This document shows, piece by piece, positions 18,619 to 27,500 of a DNA stretch of 64,000 bases. Each line of letters opens with the position of its first letter. Positions within the stretch are counted from its first letter, which is position 1. Under the pieces are notes generated by a model. The model was not told the DNA's origin and did not search any database. It saw nothing but the letters and a program-made list of their open reading frames with translations. This DNA comes from Oscillospiraceae bacterium (lineage in GTDB: Bacteria > Bacillota > Clostridia > Oscillospirales > Oscillospiraceae): assembly GCA_022846095.1 (NCBI GenBank), contig AP025583.1:186001-250000 (forward strand). Direction: 5' to 3'. Position numbers and translations under genes: made by a program.

Positions 18619-19491
18619 ATGAGTGAATTCGCCATTGTCACAGACGCATGCGCCGAGCTGCTGGTCAGCCTGGCCCAGGAAAACGACGTTGAAATCCTTC
18701 CCATGAAATTTACCCTGGGGGACCGGGTCTATACCCATTACGCCGACTACCGGGAGATGGACGCGAAGCTCTTTTACGACAAGCTGCGCGCGGGGGAGAC
18801 CATCACCACCTCCGCCATCAACACCGCGGACTATACCGAGGCCCTCACCCCCATTCTGGAGGCGGGGCGGGACGTGCTGCTGCTGGTGTTCTCCTCCGGC
18901 CTGTCGTCCACCTACCAGTCCTCGCTGATCGCGGTGGAGGAGCTGCGGGAGCGGTTCCCGGACCGGACGATCTTCACGGTGGACACCCTGGCCCCCTCCG
19001 GCGGCGAGGCCCTGCTGGTCTGGCACGCCGCCCAGCTGAGAAAGGCGGGGAAGGCCATCGGGGAGGTCCGGGACTGGGTGGAGGAGAACAAGCTCCACAT
19101 GGCCCACTGGTTCACCGTGGACGACCTGCACTTTTTGAAGCGGGGCGGACGCATCAGCGCGGCCACCGCCGTCATGGGCACCATGCTGTCCATCAAGCCG
19201 GTGCTCCACGTGGACAACGAGGGGCATCTGGTCAATGTGGGCAAGGCCCGGGGGCGAAGCGCCTCCCTCAAGGCCCTGGTGGACCACATGGAGCAGAGCG
19301 CCATCCGCCCGGAGGAGCAGACCGTGTTCATCGGCCACGGCGACTGCCTGGAGGACGCGCAGAAGGTGGCCGCCGACGTGGAGGCGCGCTTCCACCCCAA
19401 GGCCATCCACATCGCCTACACCAGCCCCATCATCGGCGCCCACTCGGGCCCCGGCACCCTGGCGCTGTTTTTCCTGGCGACGGAGCGGTAA
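18619..19491 (+). CDS. DegV-family fatty-acid-binding protein, copy 2
   Basis: A 290-residue paralogue of the preceding gene. It starts IVTDACAELLVSLAQEND and keeps VFSSGLSSTYQSS, TLAPSGGEALLVWHAAQ, HFLKRGGRISAATAVMG and PIIGAHSGPGTLALFFL. The N-terminal 60 residues and the lid region differ most from copy 1, as expected if the two bind different fatty acids. It ends in a strong terminator that also lies just before prmA. Confidence 0.93.
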   Translation: MSEFAIVTDACAELLVSLAQENDVEILPMKFTLGDRVYTHYADYREMDAKLFYDKLRAGETITTSAINTADYTEALTPILEAGRDVLLLVFSSGLSSTYQSSLIAVEELRERFPDRTIFTVDTLAPSGGEALLVWHAAQLRKAGKAIGEVRDWVEENKLHMAHWFTVDDLHFLKRGGRISAATAVMGTMLSIKPVLHVDNEGHLVNVGKARGRSASLKALVDHMEQSAIRPEEQTVFIGHGDCLEDAQKVAADVEARFHPKAIHIAYTSPIIGAHSGPGTLALFFLATER

Positions 19492-19505
19492 AACGGCACA
19501 AAACG

Positions 19506-19537
19506 GCGGACACGGCTTGCCGTGTCCGCTTTTCTTT
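19506..19537 (+). terminator. Intrinsic terminator between degV and prmA
   Basis: GCGGACACGGC (19506-19516) pairs with GCCGTGTCCGC (19519-19529), then TTTTCTTT. The T-run ends right at the ribosome site of prmA. Confidence 0.88.
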
Positions 19538-19548
19538 GGAGGATTACT

Positions 19549-20505
19549 ATGGACGACATCAAATGGCTGGAGATCACCGTGGAGGCCCCGGCGGCGGAGC
19601 TGGACGGCCTCACCGCCCGGCTCACCGCCAACGGGGTCAACGGGCTGGTCATCGAGGACGAGGCGGACTTCTTGCAGTTTCTGGAGCAGAACCACCAGTA
19701 CTGGGACTACGTGGACGACGCCCTCCTGGAGCGCATGAAGGGGGCCGCCCGGGTGAAGTTCTACGTCACCGACGACGCGGACGGGGAGAAGCAGCGCGCC
19801 GCCTGGCTGGAGGGGGTGCCCTACCCGTATACCTCCGCCTGCCTGGGGGAGAACGACTGGGCCCACTCCTGGCAGAAGTATTACAGGCCCATGGCGGTGG
19901 GGGAGCGGCTGTACATCGTGCCCGAGTGGGAGCGGGGCGGCGTCCAGCTCCCGGCGGGCCGCACCCCTCTCTATCTGAACCCCGGCCTCATTTTCGGCAC
20001 CGGCTCCCACGCCTCCACCCAGCTGTGCCTGGAGGGGGTGGAGGCCAACACCCCCGCGGGTGGGAAGGTGCTGGACCTGGGCTGCGGCAGCGGGATTCTG
20101 TCCATCGCCGCCCTGGGGCTGGGGGCGGCCAGCGCCGTGGGGGTGGACATCGACCCCAAGGCGGTGGGCGTGGCCTACGAGAACGCCGCCATGAACGGCA
20201 TCGGCCGGGACCGCTACACCGTCCGGGCGGGGGACGTGCTCTCCGACCTCGCCCTGGTGGAGGAGCTGGCCGGGACGCGGTACGATCTGGTGCTGGCCAA
20301 CATCGTGGCCGACGTGATCATCCCCCTGTCCGCCGTGGTGGGGCGCTTTTTGACCCCCGGCGGCACGTTCATCTGCTCCGGCATCATCGACACCCGTGCC
20401 GACGAGGTGCGCACCGCCCTGGAGCGCAGCGGCCTTGCGGTGGCGGAGCGGCGGGAGAAAAACGGCTGGGTGGCCTTCACGGCCCGGGTGCGCCGGGAGG
20501 ACTGA
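19549..20505 (+). CDS. prmA: Ribosomal protein L11 methyltransferase
   Basis: A 318-residue protein. The N-terminal domain (IKWLEITVEAPAAELDGLTARL) is the L11-binding module. The C-terminal domain has the SAM motif VLDLGCGSGILSIAALGLG (about 173-191) and VGVDIDPKAV, followed by the PrmA-specific DLVLANIVADVI motif. It trimethylates ribosomal protein L11. The ATG at 19549 follows GGAGG by six bases. No separate promoter is visible after the terminator, so it depends on read-through or a cryptic promoter. The next gene starts one base after its stop. Confidence 0.95.
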   Translation: MDDIKWLEITVEAPAAELDGLTARLTANGVNGLVIEDEADFLQFLEQNHQYWDYVDDALLERMKGAARVKFYVTDDADGEKQRAAWLEGVPYPYTSACLGENDWAHSWQKYYRPMAVGERLYIVPEWERGGVQLPAGRTPLYLNPGLIFGTGSHASTQLCLEGVEANTPAGGKVLDLGCGSGILSIAALGLGAASAVGVDIDPKAVGVAYENAAMNGIGRDRYTVRAGDVLSDLALVEELAGTRYDLVLANIVADVIIPLSAVVGRFLTPGGTFICSGIIDTRADEVRTALERSGLAVAERREKNGWVAFTARVRRED

Positions 20506-20506
20506 C

Positions 20507-21622
20507 ATGGAGATGAAGGTCTTGCGGCCCCGGATCCCGGCCGGGCGGCGGGTGCTGGCGGTGAGCGACATCCACGGCAACCTGCCCCTGCTGAAGGCCC
20601 TGCTGGAGCGGTGTTGCTTCACCCGGGAGGACGTGCTGATTATCGTGGGCGACATCCTGGAGAAGGGGGAGCGCAGCCTGGAGACCCTGCGCTATGTGAT
20701 GGCGCTGTCCCAAACCCACAAGGTGTACGCCCTGTCCGGCAACTGCGACAGCATGGTGCTGGACTTCGTCCAGGGGGGCAAAGGGGTCAGCGAGGCATTT
20801 TTGCGCTGGTACCTGGACCACTGGGGGGAGCGCTGCTGCCTCGTCCAGATGGGGCTGGAGGCGGGCTTCCGCCTGGAGCGGTTCGAGGACGTGCCCCGGC
20901 TGCGGGAGGTCATCAAGGCCCGCTTCGCCCCAGAGCTGGCCTTCCTGGAGGGCATGGGCGTGGTGCTGGAGGCGGGGGAGTACCTCTTTGTCCACGGGGG
21001 CGTGCCCCGGGAGGATAATTTGGAGCGCCTGGCCCCCTGGAAGTGCATGAAATGCGACGATTTCCTGGGCCGGGGGTACGCCTTCCGCAAATGGGTGGTG
21101 GTCGGACACTGGCCGGTGAGCAATTACGACGCCGGAATCCCCTGCGCCAACCCCCTGGTGGAGCGGGCGCGGCACATCATCTCCATCGACGGGGGCTGCT
21201 CCCTCAAGCCGGACGGGCAGCTCAACGCCCTGATCCTGCCCGACATTACACGGGGGGAGTTCTCCTGGGTGAGCTGCGACGGCCTGCCGTCCGCCGTGGC
21301 CCTGGAGGGGCAGACCCCCTCCCCAGACCCCCTGTACATCCGCTGGGCGGACAACCGGGTGCGGGTGCTGGAGCGGGGGGCGGAGTTCAGCCGCTGCCGC
21401 CACGAGGCGAGCGGGCGGGAGCTGGACGTGCTGACGGGCTACCTCTATGAGCTGGAGGACGGCTGGCACTGCGAGAACTCCACCGATTACCTGCTGCCCG
21501 TGGCGCCCGGGGACGTGCTGGGGGTGGTGGAGCGCACCTCCCGGGGGGCGCTGTGCAAAAAAGACGGGGTGACGGGCTGGTACCTGGGAAAAATGGAACA
21601 AAATCAGGAGAAAACCCCTTGA
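20507..21622 (+). CDS. Metallophosphoesterase (calcineurin-like)
   Basis: A 371-residue protein. The ATG at 20507 follows prmA by one base. The metallophosphoesterase signature is AVSDIHGNLPLL (D and H ligands), IVGDILEKG, LSGNCD, then YLFVHGGVP and VVVGHWPVSNYD, so all metal-binding blocks are present. The C-terminal 130 residues form a further domain, ending in a stretch (VAPGDVLGVVERTSRGALCKKDGVTGWYLG) that resembles an SH3-like fold. It may act as a serine/threonine phosphatase or nucleotidase; the substrate cannot be read. Confidence 0.85.
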   Translation: MEMKVLRPRIPAGRRVLAVSDIHGNLPLLKALLERCCFTREDVLIIVGDILEKGERSLETLRYVMALSQTHKVYALSGNCDSMVLDFVQGGKGVSEAFLRWYLDHWGERCCLVQMGLEAGFRLERFEDVPRLREVIKARFAPELAFLEGMGVVLEAGEYLFVHGGVPREDNLERLAPWKCMKCDDFLGRGYAFRKWVVVGHWPVSNYDAGIPCANPLVERARHIISIDGGCSLKPDGQLNALILPDITRGEFSWVSCDGLPSAVALEGQTPSPDPLYIRWADNRVRVLERGAEFSRCRHEASGRELDVLTGYLYELEDGWHCENSTDYLLPVAPGDVLGVVERTSRGALCKKDGVTGWYLGKMEQNQEKTP

Positions 21623-21647
21623 CTTGTTCCATTTCCACTGATATACT
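21619..21647 (+). promoter_or_regulatory. Promoter of the rplU operon
   Basis: TTGACT (21619-21624) and TATACT (21642-21647), spacer 17. The -35 box overlaps the stop codon of the phosphoesterase gene. Confidence 0.85.
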
Positions 21648-21654
21648 ACTATAG

Positions 21655-21735
21655 CCGCTTTGACTGGGTCCGGAAGTGGGACGCCTGCGTCCCCACCCCC
21701 GACAGCGAGCCCGTAATGAAGGAGTTGAATTCAGT
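21655..21735 (+). ncRNA. Probable L21 leader (ribosomal protein autoregulatory leader)
   Basis: The 80-base leader between the promoter and rplU folds into a hairpin (GTGGGACG at 21676-21683 with CGTCCCCAC at 21688-21696) flanked by GGGTCCGG and GAGCCCG segments that can pair outside it. Position and gene order match the L21 leader of Firmicutes, which is thought to bind L21 and control the operon. The assignment rests on context plus hairpin, not a covariance-model match. Confidence 0.5.
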
Positions 21736-22047
21736 ATGCACGCTATCATCGAGACCGGCGGCAAGCAGTACAAGGTGGCCGAGGGCGATACCCTCTTCAT
21801 CGAGAAGCTGCCCCAGGAGGCCGGCGAGACCGTGACCTTCGACAAGGTCCTGGCCGTCATCGACGGCGACAAGGCCACCATCGGCACTCCCGTGGTGTCC
21901 GGCGCCAAGGTGGACGCCTCCATCGTGAAGAACGGCAAGGGCAAGAAGATCATGATCTTCAAGTACAACCCGAAGAAGGGCTACCGCAAGCGCCAGGGCC
22001 ACCGCCAGCCGTACACCAAGGTGACCGTCGGCAAGATCTCCGTGTAA
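21736..22047 (+). CDS. rplU: 50S ribosomal protein L21
   Basis: A 103-residue ribosomal protein. It begins [18 protein letters not shown], contains [10 protein letters not shown], and ends [17 protein letters not shown], the RNA-binding tail of L21. It is the first gene of the usual Firmicute order rplU-prp-rpmA-obgE. Its TAA stop shares a base with the ATG of prp, indicating coupled translation. Confidence 0.97.
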   Translation: MHAIIETGGKQYKVAEGDTLFIEKLPQEAGETVTFDKVLAVIDGDKATIGTPVVSGAKVDASIVKNGKGKKIMIFKYNPKKGYRKRQGHRQPYTKVTVGKISV

Positions 22048-22379
22048 TGACCACGGTCTCTTTCCATCTGGAGGGCGAGCGCATTGTGGGCTTCACCGTG
22101 AAGGGCCACAGCGGCTACGCCGAAGCGGGAAGCGATGTTTTGTGCGCGGCCGTGACCAGCGCCGTCCGCCTGACCGAGTGCGCCGTCAACGACGTGCTGG
22201 GCCTGGGGGCCGCCGTCAGGGTGCGCGAAAAGGACGCTTCCATCTCCCTAAAACTCCCCGGCGCCCTGGGCGCGACCAACGAGAGTACCTGCCAGACCCT
22301 TCTGGCGGCGCTGATGGTCTACCTGGCCGAGCTGCACGAGGAGTATCCTGAACATCTTTTGGTGGTGGAGGAGGAGTAG
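22047..22379 (+). CDS. prp: Ribosomal-processing cysteine protease Prp
   Basis: A 110-residue protein. The catalytic pair is visible in [18 protein letters not shown], with His21 and Cys33. Prp removes the N-terminal extension of ribosomal protein L27 in Firmicutes. The next gene encodes an L27 that carries exactly such an extension, so enzyme and substrate are side by side. It is coupled to rplU through a one-base overlap. Confidence 0.95.
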   Translation: MTTVSFHLEGERIVGFTVKGHSGYAEAGSDVLCAAVTSAVRLTECAVNDVLGLGAAVRVREKDASISLKLPGALGATNESTCQTLLAALMVYLAELHEEYPEHLLVVEEE

Positions 22380-22425
22380 CCTCCCCGGCCCCATGTATCT
22401 GCACACTGTTTGGAGGTGTACGAGA

Positions 22426-22710
22426 ATGCTGAAGATTGGTATCCAGTTCTTCGCCCACAAAAAGGGCGTCGGCTCCACCCGCAACGGCCGCGACTCCGAG
22501 TCCAAGCGCCTGGGCGTGAAGCGGGGCGACGGCCAGTTCGTCCTGGCCGGCAATATCCTGGTCCGCCAGCGCGGCACCCATATCCACCCCGGCGAGGGCG
22601 TGGGCAAGGGCAGCGACGACACCCTGTTCGCTCTGCGCGACGGCAAGGTCAAGTTCGAGCGGATGGGCAAGGACCGCAAGCAGGTCTCCATTGTGGAGAT
22701 TGCGCAGTAA
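22426..22710 (+). CDS. rpmA: 50S ribosomal protein L27 with Prp-cleavable extension
   Basis: A 94-residue protein. The N-terminus MLKIGIQFF precedes [15 protein letters not shown]. The mature protein should begin at Ala10, because Prp cuts after the FF pair. Downstream are the conserved [24 protein letters not shown] and DDTLFAL. GGAGG lies about ten bases before the ATG at 22426. A terminator follows before obgE. Confidence 0.97.
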   Translation: MLKIGIQFFAHKKGVGSTRNGRDSESKRLGVKRGDGQFVLAGNILVRQRGTHIHPGEGVGKGSDDTLFALRDGKVKFERMGKDRKQVSIVEIAQ

Positions 22711-22729
22711 CCTGAAAAACGGGTATACT

Positions 22730-22764
22730 AAAAGCCTCGAACGGTTTTCCCGTTCGGGGCTTTT
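22730..22764 (+). terminator. Terminator between rpmA and obgE
   Basis: AAAAGCC plus TCGAACGG pair with CCGTTCGG plus GGCTTTT (22730-22764). The hairpin ends six bases before the AAGGAGG ribosome site of obgE. Confidence 0.8.
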
Positions 22765-22787
22765 GCTTTAAGGAGGTGGCAGAGTAA

Positions 22788-24065
22788 ATGCCACAGTTTA
22801 TCGATACGGCCAAAATCGCCGTCAAGGCGGGCAACGGCGGCAACGGCGTCGTCTCCTTCCACCGGGAGAAGTACGTGGCCTCCGGCGGGCCGGACGGCGG
22901 GGACGGCGGCCGGGGCGGGGACGTGATCCTCACCGTGGACGACCACATGTCCACCCTGATGGACTTCCGCTACAAGCGCAAATACGCCGCGGCCCCCGGC
23001 GCGGACGGCCAGGGCAAGCGCTGTTCCGGCAAAGACGGCGCGGATCTGGTGATCAAGGTCCCCCGGGGCACCGTGGTCCGGGACGCCGAGACCCGCGAGA
23101 TCATCTGCGACATGTCGGGGGACGAGCCCTTCGTGCTGGCCCGGGGCGGCAACGGCGGCTGGGGCAACAAGCACTTCGCCACCCCCACCCGGCAGGTGCC
23201 CCGCTTCGCCAAGGCCGGCCTGCCCGGCCAGGCCAGGGACGTGGTGCTGGAGCTCAAGCTCCTGGCCGATGTGGGCCTGGTGGGCTTCCCCAACGTGGGC
23301 AAGTCCACGCTTTTGAGCGTGGTCAGCAAGGCCAACCCCAAAATCGCCAACTACCACTTTACCACCCTCTACCCCAACCTGGGGGTGGTCTACGTGGAGG
23401 AGGGGGTCTCCTTCGTGATGGCCGACATCCCCGGCATCATCGAGGGGGCCGCCGAGGGGGCGGGCCTGGGGCACGACTTCCTGCGCCACATCGACCGCTG
23501 CCGCCTGCTCATCCACGTGGTGGACGTGTCGGGCAGCGAGGGCCGGGATCCGGTGGAGGACTTTGCCGCCATCTGCAGGGAGCTGGAGGAGTACAGCCCC
23601 GAGCTGGCCTCCCGCCGCATGATCGTGGCGGGGAACAAGACCGACGTCGCCCCCGACACCGCCCTGGCGGACAAGCTGCGCGCCCACGTGGAGGCGCTGG
23701 GCCTGCCGTATTATGAGATCTCGGCCGCCGCCCAGCAGGGCACCCGGGAGCTGATGTACGCCGCCGCCCGGGAGCTGGCGCAGCTGCCCCCCATCGTGGT
23801 GTACGAGCCCACCTATACCCCCAGGCCCCCCCAGGTGGACACCTCCGCGCCGCTGAACATCGAGCACGTGGACGACACCTGGATCGTGGAGGGCCCCTGG
23901 CTGGAGCGGCTCATGGCCAACGTCAACTTCGGGGACTACGAGTCCCGCAACTGGTTCGACCGCATGCTGCGGGAGTCCGGCCTCTTCGACCGCCTGGAGG
24001 AGATGGGGATCCAGGACGGGGACACCGTGTCCCTGTACAACCTGGAGTTTGAGTACCAGCGCTGA
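22788..24065 (+). CDS. obgE: GTPase Obg/CgtA
   Basis: A 425-residue GTPase. Residues 1-158 are the glycine-rich Obg domain (VKAGNGGNGVVSFHREKYV, then GGDGGRGGDV). The G domain has G1 GFPNVGKST at 166-174, G3 DIPGIIEGA, G4 NKTD and G5 EISAA. The C-terminal OCT domain (about 345-425) holds VEGPWLERLMANVNFGDYES. It acts in late assembly of the 50S subunit, in keeping with the ribosomal genes upstream. An AAGGAGG site lies 11 bases before the ATG. Confidence 0.97.
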   Translation: MPQFIDTAKIAVKAGNGGNGVVSFHREKYVASGGPDGGDGGRGGDVILTVDDHMSTLMDFRYKRKYAAAPGADGQGKRCSGKDGADLVIKVPRGTVVRDAETREIICDMSGDEPFVLARGGNGGWGNKHFATPTRQVPRFAKAGLPGQARDVVLELKLLADVGLVGFPNVGKSTLLSVVSKANPKIANYHFTTLYPNLGVVYVEEGVSFVMADIPGIIEGAAEGAGLGHDFLRHIDRCRLLIHVVDVSGSEGRDPVEDFAAICRELEEYSPELASRRMIVAGNKTDVAPDTALADKLRAHVEALGLPYYEISAAAQQGTRELMYAAARELAQLPPIVVYEPTYTPRPPQVDTSAPLNIEHVDDTWIVEGPWLERLMANVNFGDYESRNWFDRMLRESGLFDRLEEMGIQDGDTVSLYNLEFEYQR

Positions 24066-24085
24066 TAAAATCCAATCCGGTTTGG

Positions 24086-24116
24086 AAAGGGCCGCCCTTC
24101 GGGGCGGCCCTTTTTT
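24086..24116 (+). terminator. obgE terminator with TTCG tetraloop
   Basis: AAAGGGCCGCCC, TTCG, GGGCGGCCCTTT then TTT: a 12-bp stem, the strongest textbook-type terminator in the window. Confidence 0.95.
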
Positions 24117-24161
24117 GCTGCGCCCCGGCGCGGTGTCACAAATAACTTTCACGAGTTTTGA

Positions 24162-24197
24162 AAATGTGACCGAAATGTAACCGCCGCGCGGTATGCT
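24162..24197 (+). promoter_or_regulatory. Promoter with tandem 11-bp repeats (site A)
   Basis: AAATGTGACCG (24162-24172) is directly followed by AAATGTAACCG (24173-24183); TATGCT (24192-24197) begins after an eight-base gap. The 11-bp period over the -35 region is the pattern bound by PhoB/OmpR-type response regulators. The same arrangement precedes the second LPXTG gene at 28399. Confidence 0.65.
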
Positions 24198-24236
24198 AAG
24201 CACAACAAAACAAAAGCGACGTTCATGGAGGGGCCT

Positions 24237-24428
24237 ATGGAGAAGAAAAAGGGCTGCCGGGACAGCTTCCTGGTACAGATACGCAATACGCAGAACGCCA
24301 CCTGGCAGGGTACGGTAACCTGGACGCAGAGCAGGCGCAGCGAGTCCTTCCGCAGTGCGCTGGAGCTTATCAGGCTCATCAGCAGCGCGCTGGAGGAGGA
24401 GTCCGGGGAGACGGACCCGGAGCGGTAG
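24237..24428 (+). CDS. Small conserved-looking hypothetical protein upstream of an LPXTG gene
   Basis: A 63-residue protein. The ATG at 24237 is preferred because GGAGGGG lies just before it. The middle part (FLVQIRNTQNATWQGTVTW) looks like two or three beta strands and the end (SFRSALELIRLISSALEEE) a single amphipathic helix. There is no signal peptide. Proteins with this ATWQGTV-strand plus FRSALELI-helix pattern occur in other Clostridia, but I know of no assigned function. It is the first gene behind the repeat-bearing promoter and probably shares a transcript with the surface protein that follows. Confidence 0.6.
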   Translation: MEKKKGCRDSFLVQIRNTQNATWQGTVTWTQSRRSESFRSALELIRLISSALEEESGETDPER

Positions 24429-24442
24429 CGGCAGACAACTCC

Positions 24443-24482
24443 ACGGGGGGTACCCCCCGTTTCATTTCCCTTTCGGGAAATG
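24443..24482 (+). promoter_or_regulatory. Two adjacent hairpins between the small gene and the surface protein gene
   Basis: ACGGGGGGTACCCCCCGT (24443-24460) is a perfect palindrome followed by TTTCATTT, then CATTTCCC / GGGAAATG (24463-24482). They may reduce read-through into, or stabilise the mRNA of, the surface protein gene. Confidence 0.5.
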
Positions 24483-24513
24483 AAGTTCCATGATTCACAA
24501 GGAGGAAACGGTT

Positions 24514-27500
24514 ATGAAGCGGATTCAGAAATGGATTTCCCTGCTGGTCACCGGGGCCATGCTGGTCTCCCTGTTCCCCGCCGCCCTGGCGGCGGACGAG
24601 GCGGGCGGCGGGCGCGCGGTGGTAGACATTTACCACCTGGACGCGACCACCAGCGCGGTGGTGGGAAACCAGGATGTATACAGTATCCGGAACGCGGCGG
24701 AGTGCCCGGCGCTGGACAGCGACTGGGCGGATACCTACGCCAGGGACATCGACGGGTATACGTATGTCGGCAGTTCGCTGGACGACGGCAGCCTGGACGT
24801 GAGCGCCGGCGGCAGCTATCAGGTGGAGCTGTACTATGCGGACACCTCTTCCGTCTACAAGCCCGCCAACTGGAACGACCCCGTTCTGGACGAGATTATG
24901 ACGGTGGAAGGCAAAGCGGTGTCCATTACGCTGAAGGATGGACAGACCTTGGATCTGAGCAGCGCCGGGGGCGGCCCCGGCGGTTATACGGTCACGGTCT
25001 ACGTGCAGGGCAGCGCCACGCTTATCGGCAAGGGGAACACCGGACTGCGGCGCATTTTGGTCTCCCTCGGGGACGGCGCAGAGCTGACGGTTCGGCAGCT
25101 GAGTCTTTTCCTTGATCCTGCCAACAGCGCCGTCAGCGTGCAGGAAGGCGCCTCCGCCACCCTGATTCTGGACGGAGAAAACCGGATTAACGCCTTTACG
25201 CACAGCATTAGCGTGGCCGACGGAAGCCGGCTCGCCATCCGGCAGGTCAACGGCGGCTGGCTGAACGCTCTGGACGGCGCCGGCGCGATTGAGGGCGGCG
25301 GCACAGTCTACGCGGAGGACGTACGCCTGACCACCGGCAATATTACCGCCGACGGCGCTTACGTAAACTGCGGCCTCATGGTATCCGGCGGTATCTCCGG
25401 GCAGGTCTCCCTGACCGGCAGCACGGTGGACATCAGTGGCGGCGCGCCGGCGCTGGGCGGCGAGATTACCATTGATAACAGCGCTGTGACCGCCCGTGCG
25501 GCCAATAACGCCACCGCGGTAACCGGGACTGTGAATCTGAACAGCGGCTCCCTGACGGCGGGTACCGTCAGCGGGAACGATAACTCCCCGCACCACGCCG
25601 TTGAAAACGCTGTGATTTATCTGGGCCAGGAAGCGGTGCTGAACGTGTTCAGCAATTATAAAGTGTCCGCTATCGACACGGAGACCGTTACCGTAATCGG
25701 CGGCGAAATACTCCAGGGCCGGCTTGCTTCGAATCAGCAGATTCAAGACTTCCGCGTCAACGACGGCCGGGTTGTTTCGCCCCGTGAGTCCGGGGACAGG
25801 AGCTTCGCAGTCAACGTGGAGCCCAGTGCGGACGGCACCTATTCCGTGACCCACCGCTACGGGCTGAGCTATGCCGCGCTTCCTCTGGAGGGTGGCGGAT
25901 ACACCGGCGAACTGACGCTGGACGGCGAGAACAAGGATTTAGTCTGGAAGGCTGCTTCCGGCGATGAAATCGAACATTTCTATCTGGACGGCGGTAATAT
26001 CACGGTTGCGCCGGGTATGGACGGAACTGTTCTGGTCCAGTATGGGGGAGCGGACTTCTCCGTCCCGGCGGATAAAGCCCTGTCTGTAAAGCAGGAGGAC
26101 AGCGGCGTGGTGTCCCCCGCCCACATCTCCGTGGAGTCCGGCGTCAGCGGCCTCACCCTTGTGCTCGACAGCGTGAACATGGGGACGAACACCGCCTGGG
26201 AGAACCTGATTACCGTAGAGGCGGATTCCGACGTGACCATCCTCCTGGAGGGGGAGAATACCCTCACCGCCAGCGGCAGCTGCATCACGCTGGAGAACGG
26301 CGCTTCCCTCAGCCTGGACGGGGACAGCCTGAACGCCACCACCACCGGCTCCCTGGCGGGCGCCATCCAGGTGGTTCCCGGCGCGGCGCTCACCATTGCG
26401 GGCGGTACGATCAACGCCGCCGTGAAGTCCGACGCTGCGGGCGCGGCCATCGGCGGCCGGGGGGCTACCGGCGGCGGGGCCGACAACTGGGCCGACTGCG
26501 GCACCATCCTCATCACCGGAGACGCCGTGGTCAACGCCCAAGGCGGCAACGACGGCGCGGCCATCGGCGGCGGCCAGTACGGCAGCGGCGGCGACATCAC
26601 CATCACCGGGAGCGCAAAAGTGACCGCCATTGCCGGCGCCCACGCCGCGGCCATCGGCGGCGGCGGGCAGAGCAGCGACCTGGGCTATGCCTTGGGCGCG
26701 GGCCAAATCACCATCAGCGGCAACGCGGACGTGTACGCCGTGGGCGGCGCGGGCGCGGCGGCCATCGGCCGCGGGCGGTTCGCCGCGGCGGAGCTGTCCG
26801 GGGGCGACATTACCGTAACCACCGGCGGCAGCGTGACCGCCTTTGCCGACGGGGCCTACTTCGCCATCGACGTGCCCGAGGCCGGCGACAGCGGCGATAC
26901 CTCCATCCTCAACGCCCGCTTTGCAGACGGCGAGCTGTCCTACCTGCCCCAGGCGGGCAATCCCATCGTGGTCTATGCGGTGGATGGGGACGCAGCCCGG
27001 AGCCTGACCCTGGAGCACATCGGTTCCAACAACCCCATCCGCGCCTTCGCCTGCACCGTCCCCGCCGGCGCCTACATGGTGCGCAACGGGGCCCAGGGCA
27101 AGGAGCTCCAGCACACCGGCTACACCCTGCTGGACGGCGACAAGGACTTCCTCTTTGCCGTGGCCGGGAACGCCATGACCACCCGCGACGACCTGCGCTT
27201 CAAGACCTTCACCATCACCGCCACCGCGGGCAGGGGCGGCTCCATCAGCCCCGCCGGCGCCACCACCGTGGCCCCCCTGGGCGGCCAGAGCTACACCATC
27301 ACCCCCGACGACCACTACATGGTGGACGCCGTCACCGTGAACGGCGAGACTCTGGAGGCCTCCGGCAGCTACGCGTTTACCGGCGTGACCGCCGACCAGG
27401 AGATCCATGCCAGCTTCAAGCCCGTGGCCCAGTACGTGGTGCGCGTGAACTACTACCTGCTCAGTGAGGACGCGGACCACGTGTACACCGACGCCGACAA

